This document shows positions 58,034-64,000 of a stretch of 64,000 bases of DNA, piece after piece. The notes under the pieces are model-generated. The model saw only the letters and a list, made by a program, of their open reading frames with translations, was not told the origin of the DNA and made no database searches. Each line of letters opens with the position of its first letter. Positions within the stretch are counted from its first letter, which is position 1. The translations under genes were made by a program, and so were the position numbers. The DNA is from Dactylonectria macrodidyma (lineage: Eukaryota > Ascomycota > Sordariomycetes > Hypocreales > Nectriaceae): contig JAGMUV010000024.1 of assembly GCA_020744425.1 (NCBI GenBank), positions 372,001 through 436,000 of the forward strand, read 5' to 3'.

Positions 58034-58736
58034 CTAGTTATCTTCGAGCGCAATAATCGCAAACTCATGGCCCCCAACCGTGACCTTGTCGCCAATCGAC
58101 CACTTCGCCTTCACATTGAGCTCCCTCAAGACGTCGCTGACTCTCGGGATAGTGGTGGCATTGCCAGCATCAAACGACAGATTCCACTCCTCTGTCTCCT
58201 TGGAAAAGTCCTCTCTTCTCGCCGAAAACCCATCAGCACTCAGACTATTGGCTTGGTAAATGTTTCCAACCCTTCCGATGAAGGTATTGCCTTCGCTGCT
58301 GCGCATGATCCACGACGGCTCCTCCGGCCTGTCGTGAGCGGTCACGTCACGCCACACCTCTTCGTATGCAGTCATCTCGTCGTTCTTGTGAGGGCATTTG
58401 GTCTCGCCGACTTCTAGCTCATCGCCGTTAGGTAGCTTCGTGAACGAAGCCTCATCTGGATCGGTGAAGCCGAGCGAATCAATGATATGTGACCATCGAC
58501 AGGTAACTGGGTATTGAGTTAGCGGTGGTCTTCCATTTTGAAGGCAAATACTTACATGGCTCCTCTTTGAGAATTGTAAGTTCGCCAGCGTGGCTCCATT
58601 GGATGGAAGGGTCTTCCTTGGTTACTCGCAAGTCGATGAAGTAGCCGCCAACGTTGAGGGCAATTGTTCGTGTATCCTCAAAGGCCTCATCCGGCAGCCA
58701 GCGGATGCTGATTCGCTCGACAGTCTGGCCCTTCAT
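58034..58736 (-). CDS. HRI1-family protein (lipocalin-like fold)
   Basis: Exons 58736-58556 and 58506-58034, 217 residues. The pattern ERISIRWLPDEAFEDT, ALNVGGYFIDLRV, ASFTKLPNGDELEVG, YEEVWRDV, GNTFIGRVGNIYQA, GFSARREDF and KVTVGGHEFAIIALED matches fungal homologues of yeast Hri1. Hri1 is a small beta-barrel protein that binds the kinase Hrr25 and has no known enzymatic role. No signal peptide, so cytosolic. The intron is 49 bp with good ends. The pfam link is from memory. Confidence 0.75.
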
Positions 58737-59161
58737 TTCTGCTTTGTCTTGTACAAAATATGAGTGATTGAGAAAGTTGGCAATGCAAAGACGATGCGAT
58801 ACGGTGCAAAATGAATCTTTTTAAACTATGCAAATGATCTTGCCCGGCGGCGAGCGGGGCCGATGTCCTGTGACACTATTACGTACGAATGGTGGGCCGT
58901 GGACTTGACATTTAGAGGTTATCTTCATCTTAGTGTGAGGTGGTCTGGGATGGGGCATTGCCGAAATAGGCAATTTTCCCGCATCGACAACCAAGAGTTA
59001 TTGTCACCATTTCCGCTCCCATTGCACTATACAGCTGACGGCGAGACACTATACACACTGGGAAAAAGGCTTTTGTTGCTGAAATATGTGATAATGAAGA
59101 TTGGACTATGTAGGTCTTCTAAGACATGTACAAGATAGGGAAGACATTCCCGCGTTATCGT
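58737..59161. other. Short intergenic stretch
   Basis: Promoter region of the HRI1-like gene and 3' region of the next minus-strand gene; nothing else seen. Confidence 0.5.
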
Positions 59162-60125
59162 TTAACTGGTGACGTCGAAAGTATGAGACTTGATGTTGAT
59201 GGTAGACACCTTCCACGTCTTACCGCCGTCTGTTGTACTCAGCCCAGATGAGGTAGCATCAGTAAGGACCAAAGTATCTCCAAATGTCGCGTCGGCTGCG
59301 TTCAAGATGATGGTGGTAGAAAGGTATTCTGCGGTTATGTCAGCTTGATTCTAGGTCACAAGTTGTCAACTAGAATAGAAAGCAAACGTACGGTGGGCGG
59401 CTGTTGTCCCAACGCAAGCATCGTCTTGGCATTCAACCGCAGTTCCCCATCCTTCGGCATGTCCGGAAGCTGTAGGGTCAGTCAGTATAGGAACGGAGTA
59501 TTGTTTCACTTAGGTGCTCACAGGTTGATAGAGATGACACGACTTTGCTGTTGATTGCTACAGTCTGATCATATTTTCCGGTGGAGTCGTTGAATTTATC
59601 TAAGCCGGTGCGTTAGAGCCAGAGGATCATGAGTTGTGGGTTTATCTTAAGCCTACAGTGCATGGTCAACTTATCGCCAGCTGACGCAGGAACTTGCGTT
59701 CCTCCAAGCTGGGTACCTGTCTTGGTCAGCATGAATTCAGATTCAAGCATCTGGAATGATGAGTAATACCTTGCAGAGTACTCGCCCAAGTGCACCATTG
59801 GCCATCACTTGCGCCGCAATTACTACTCATCAGTCAGTAACATGACAGTCTCAAATCGCTCCTTGACTATCGCGTACGCATTGGGGTCCGAAAATGCAAC
59901 GGCCAGTGCCTGAATGAGGTCCCCGCCACTGGTGCCCATGCCCGGCCAGAGAGCTAACCGATCTTTCTGAGGGCTGGGGACCTTAGGGAGTACAAGTGTG
60001 GTGGTAGCCTCACGAATCGATGATTTCGTCGGGCCGAGAGAGAACGCAGGACCGAATCCAACGATGTCTTGGCAGCTGACTGCTTCCAACAGAGCAAGAA
60101 GACTCAAGGCAGCGAATTGACGCAT
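59162..60125 (-). CDS. Unrecognised secreted protein, six exons
   Basis: Exons 60125-59878, 59822-59770, 59716-59657, 59599-59522, 59469-59392 and 59328-59162, 227 residues. Residues 1-18 form a signal peptide (MRQFAALSLLALLEAVSC). The mature protein looks beta-rich: ALWPGMGTSGGDLIQALAV, NCGASDGQWCTWAS, SAGDKLTMHYKFNDSTG, GWGTAVECQDDACVG and GLSTTDGGKTWKVSTI. There are four Cys, likely in two disulfides. Layout and the LWPGM and WGTAVEC segments recall small concanavalin-A-like fungal secreted proteins, but I cannot name the family. Introns fall every ~60-80 coding bases, an unusually dense pattern for this window. The second exon may start at TAG or three bases earlier. Confidence 0.65.
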
Positions 60126-61119
60126 GTTGTTCGGCTTGGCGATGGAGTTTTCTAGGATGTGGATCTATGCACTGTTGGATAGAATTTCTTTTCGCTATCT
60201 ACCTCGACTAATGTTGAGGTTTTGTAGTCTATGGTACTCACCAGCTCATATGTCTCTACTATACTTGGCGTGGCTCTTACCACCTTCCGGTTTGGAGTTT
60301 AAAGTGCCAATGATTTTTTCCGCCTATGATTTCCCTGTCGTGGATCATGGATCGGAAAAGCGGCGTTGAGAGAAGGGCTTCAGGTTACAGCAGCGGGGGT
60401 GTGACCCATAAACAATTATCCAAGTGCCGTAATTCCCGTGCTTTCACGTCGTAGGGGCTAAAAAATCCAACTCCTTTTCCTATGTTCCGTTGTCCCAAAA
60501 CGAGTTTGAAACACTGAAAACGAACCACGATCCACTATTACGGATTCGATCTCGGAGCCTCTGTCTCCTTACCTGTGAAAAACAAAAGATCCTGGGATGA
60601 GATGACATTGAAGTCACAAGCGACCTTGCTACTTGAGCTCACTAGCCATAATCATAGTACTGAGAAGTAAATACGTAGAACTTTCTTGGTGCTCGTATCA
60701 TGAAACCAAACCTCCTGGTTTTGAGTTGACACCTAGACGCAGCTTACTTGCTCGCTGTAGCGAAAACTCAACCTGTTGCTTTATCCCGGGGGGTGGGTTT
60801 ATGTCCACCAGTGAGAAGCGGAAGCGAAAGAGGTCACCAACGGCGTCTTATAGCGACTCTGAAAGATGGGGGTTGAGACATGTCAAGATCAGCTAACGTT
60901 GGTAGGAATGCTTTATAAATATACTCAGGTTTACATTTATTTAGAAGCATTACTCATACTCCGCCACCTCGCCTAACATTCTACCAAGCCGGTCGATGAT
61001 GCTGGCGTGTAGTAGCGGCAGTAAGGTCGTGAGGGCAACGTCAGAAGCTCATAATATGAGCGAGCTAACTATTGACAAACTATATGGCACTGAATGCCAT
61101 GCAGGCATCTACGAAAATC
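60126..61119. other. 1 kb gene-free stretch
   Basis: A short basic frame near 60800 (SEKRKRKRSPT) looks accidental. No gene, repeat or RNA recognised. Confidence 0.5.
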
Positions 61120-62786
61120 TCAACACATGCTAAAACTCAGGCCATGCTTTTTCATGATATAGGTTACCCCGCGAGGTCCAAAAGCCTGAGGATCCGGATC
61201 ATCCCATAGAAGCTGGATCACTCGTGCCCCTGCTTTTACTCCACCGCCCGCACGTGTATCTTTGTTCAGGGCCAGACGAAACCCTTCCATGTGGTCCTTG
61301 CGCCTGCAGCAAGAGGCGATCTGGACGGCCGGCCATAACATGGCTCTTCGGAAAGGTGAACTATTGAAGTAGAGGGATAGAGATAGGGGTATCGTAGAGT
61401 TTATGCGCATCTCAAGCTCGTTGGCCAACTCTGGATCCGCAAGCATGTCCACATGGAAGGCTGAGTGGAGATACATGATTAGAGCATTCTGATAAATGCC
61501 AGTCGCCGCAGCCCGCTCTTGTTGTGGACGGAGACCTTCTACCTCATCCGAGTATGGATCTATCGCTTGTAGCCTAGCCAAAAGGCGTTTGTACGAAGGT
61601 ACTAGAGACGTAGATTTGACGCCGTCGCGGTCTTCTTCCAACCGACGAGCTTCGACAAGTTGGGCGATGTCAGGGATGATTTCGAAGATGCGCTGCCCGA
61701 AGCCCAGCAAGAACCCGCGGGATTTGTATCCATCAAGGAATGCCAGTGAACGGAGAAACGGATCCAAGACTATGGGTTGGTCCTGAAGCAGCCCACGAGG
61801 AGTAATCGCCAACTTCAAGGCAAGAGATGTGTACAGCTCAAGCAAGAAGCCCCGTACATGCTCAGGCTCGCTTGTTTCAGGGATTGCTGAAGAAACTAAC
61901 ATCAACGCAATGTATTGACGGCTGGCCTTGAGATGATGGTACACGGCACCGTGTGTATCCCCTTGAATGCCCTAATTCTAGTGAGCCAATGCATGTAAGA
62001 GTGTGTAGCAAGTCATGGACGCACCTCAAAGACGCAAAGAAGCAGTAGAGTCAGCAAGACTTGCCATGTTTTCCTTGGCATCCCCTGATCATTGACACGT
62101 TCAGCCATTTGATTGGAAAGGGCAGTCTTTAGGCCCGCTAAGATGCATGCGTAGTGATTCCGGGTTGCCACCTCTAGGCGACGGGCTGTGGGGTCATTGA
62201 CCGACAGGTGGGCACCTCCAATAGCCAGGACACATTCCATAACAAGACTGTCAGACATAGCCAACGGAAGGATGTAAGTGATGAAAGGGTTGCCATCCTT
62301 GCTAGGCCCACGTGATAGCATGTCTGCGGTAAAGTCGAGGTACTGTTGGTAGAAAGGTCGTGAGACAGCACTCAGGTGAGAAACATGGCCATACGCTAGA
62401 GACGGCTGTGGAGAAAACGGTTTCGGGGTTGAGAAGGACATGCCAAGTTCAATAGAGCGAAAGACTGTCTCCCATGACTCTCGTTTAGCTGCAGGTTGAT
62501 CGCTTGAAGGCTCATCCTGAAGACTGCCTTTCGACTCCGTGTCAGGCCGCACTCTTCGTTGTCGGCTGTTTTCTGCGCTGGGCCATATGCAAACCTGGTT
62601 GATGCGACTACATGTTGCGCAGTTAGGCTTGGTTGCATCGCACTTCTTACGCCGTGCTCGACAACCTAGACAGCCGCTTTTGGAACGTGAGTAACCGCGA
62701 CGATACTTGGTCGGAAAGGGGGCCCCGCGTCGTGATTGAATCTGATCTTGCTCCATCATCAAGACGTTGGTGGTGCCAGATTCCAT
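61120..62786 (-). CDS. Zn2Cys6 transcription factor
   Basis: Exons 62786-62025 and 61971-61120, 537 residues. The first ATG in frame is at 62786 (MESGTTNVLMM). The zinc cluster is Cys39, 42, 49, 56, 59 and 66 (SGCLGCRARRKKCD) in C-X2-C-X6-C-X6-C-X2-C-X6-C form. A helical regulatory region follows (residues ~140-537), including LPLAMSDSLVMECVLAIGGAH, the usual fungal TF 2 opening. This is the UPC2/acriflavine-sensitivity-like class, not the MHR class of the regulator at 7172. Target genes are not evident; it stands at the end of the window beside an unrecognised secreted protein. Confidence 0.82.
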
Positions 62787-64000
62787 GTCCAAGGCTGGTG
62801 GTGTCTGTTGCCGATGTTGCGAATGAGAATGAAGCACGTATTGCCAAGTGGAATTTTTCAAATTGTTTTTCTAATACCAGCAAGAACGCGGTGAGGGCTA
62901 AAGATTGAGAACTCAACTCTTGCGTGGCTGAGTGTAATGACATGATGACGAATTTGACAAGGGTATCCTTATCTAAACGCTTATCGAAGCGACGATGTAA
63001 CGCTTTTTGGTCCAGGCTTGAACCATCTCCACTCAGCATAGGAACACCGAGGAACCCCTGTGCTACGAGTTTGTGTGCTTATTAGTTAGTTAAACCCAAA
63101 TAATCTTACGTGAGATGCACGAAGTTTTCAGCTGTTGGCGTACAGCGTTCTAGTCGCAGCTACACTTGTCCGTAATTTGCTGGTGTTTTCGACTACGGAT
63201 CCTCGTCATAGTTGTATGACTACAAACTGGAGGAAATACTATTTTTGCAAACGGTCTGAAATTGGCCTAATACTGAGCACGGGACTTTATGTACCTATAC
63301 GAATCGTCCACTATGATCACTTCTCTCTTGATATTGATGGCAGGTACAAACTAGGACTTTGATGGGAAGCTACTGTAGATTCTATGGCTGGCATCCAAAT
63401 CCGACTCCCCGTTTGTAGAAACGAAACAACGAAGTAGCACAATTCAGCTGGCAACGTGGCACTATTTTAATGTAGCTACAACTATCTGATGAACATCTAT
63501 TCTGGCGCAAATCGTTTGATGCAATTCGTGGGTGGCGCCTTGGAGGTTTAGGGTAGTTATTCAGCGATACCTATGTTTGCGGAAGCGTTCAAGACGCCAA
63601 TTTGCTAAGTGGGCCGTCGGTACCATCCCCTTCTCATAAACCCCGTCCATTCATCAGTTTGGGAATCGGGTAGGAAGAGGGCCACAGTCGGAAGAAGTTG
63701 TTTTAGGTTCCCTGGACACCGTTCCTAGTTTCTTTTTGCCCCCCCACAGCTGTTCGTTCCGCTCACACCTCGTGTCATTCCGTCAGCGACTTTTGGGGGT
63801 TCAGCTGGCAGCCATACCAGCTGTGAGTTCAATCACCTAATGCTCATTTCGGGGTAAGTATCAACCCGAGCGCAACTTAATGCACGCTTTCCCCGTAGCT
63901 GTGGTCAACACAACCTGTGGTAGCTACTAAGACAAGGATAGTCAGCGATGCGGGGTAACAGGGGTTTGTTTGTTCGAGAACCTAAAGCGAGGAGACCAGT
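62787..64000. other. Upstream region at the window edge
   Basis: Promoter side of the last regulator gene. Short frames only, no motif. A gene to the right could begin outside the window. Confidence 0.5.

Overview
The window looks like nuclear DNA of a filamentous ascomycete, probably a Sordariomycete and perhaps a Fusarium relative. Genes are split by many 48-62 bp GT-AG introns with CTAAC-like branch points. They include two Zn2Cys6 regulators, a LaeA-like methyltransferase, HET and HeLo-type incompatibility genes, a GT90/CAP10 transferase and many secreted hydrolases. I found no CRISPR array, no rRNA and no convincing tRNA. All spliced models below were built by eye; in each the exon lengths sum to a whole number of codons.

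0.7-3 kb: a secreted Thr/Ser-rich protein related to the non-catalytic tail of subgroup C chitinases. Its frame is cut by one TAG just before the conserved last domain, which is otherwise intact.

3.2-17.2 kb: four genes, all on the + strand, that I read as a saponin-sugar catabolic cluster. They are a secreted saponin-hydrolase-like protein (4268-6169), a Zn2Cys6 regulator (7172-8959), an eight-exon MFS sugar transporter (10712-12717) and a cytosolic GH78 alpha-L-rhamnosidase (14598-17081). Soyasaponin I carries a Rha-Gal-GlcA chain, so outside cleavage, uptake and internal rhamnose removal would form one path. Five exact TCGG-N11-CCGA palindromes (Gal4-type spacing) and one near match lie upstream of the three structural genes, and a copy of one ~45 bp repeat lies at each end. 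This is the most interesting part of the window.

17-30 kb: a sparse 3 kb stretch, a six-cysteine small secreted protein, an enlarged Agd3-like CE18 polysaccharide deacetylase with an added beta-sandwich module and a long Ser/Ala linker, a GNAT acetyltransferase and an ERG3-type sterol desaturase.

30-42 kb: a D-amino-acid oxidase ending in a peroxisomal SKL, a GH12 endoglucanase, a LaeA-like methyltransferase with a 13-nt exon, a structured repeat-like stretch, an alpha/beta-hydrolase remnant, an alginate-lyase-fold polysaccharide lyase and a GtaA-type glutaminase.

42-53 kb: a HeLo-like/DUF7580-type protein, a short-chain dehydrogenase, two C2H2 zinc-finger genes that overlap or are fused, and a HET-domain pseudogene with a stop and a frameshift. 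55-63 kb: a CAP10/GT90 transferase, an HRI1-like protein, an unrecognised secreted protein and a second Zn2Cys6 regulator. Assignments to named families are from recalled motifs and were not searched.
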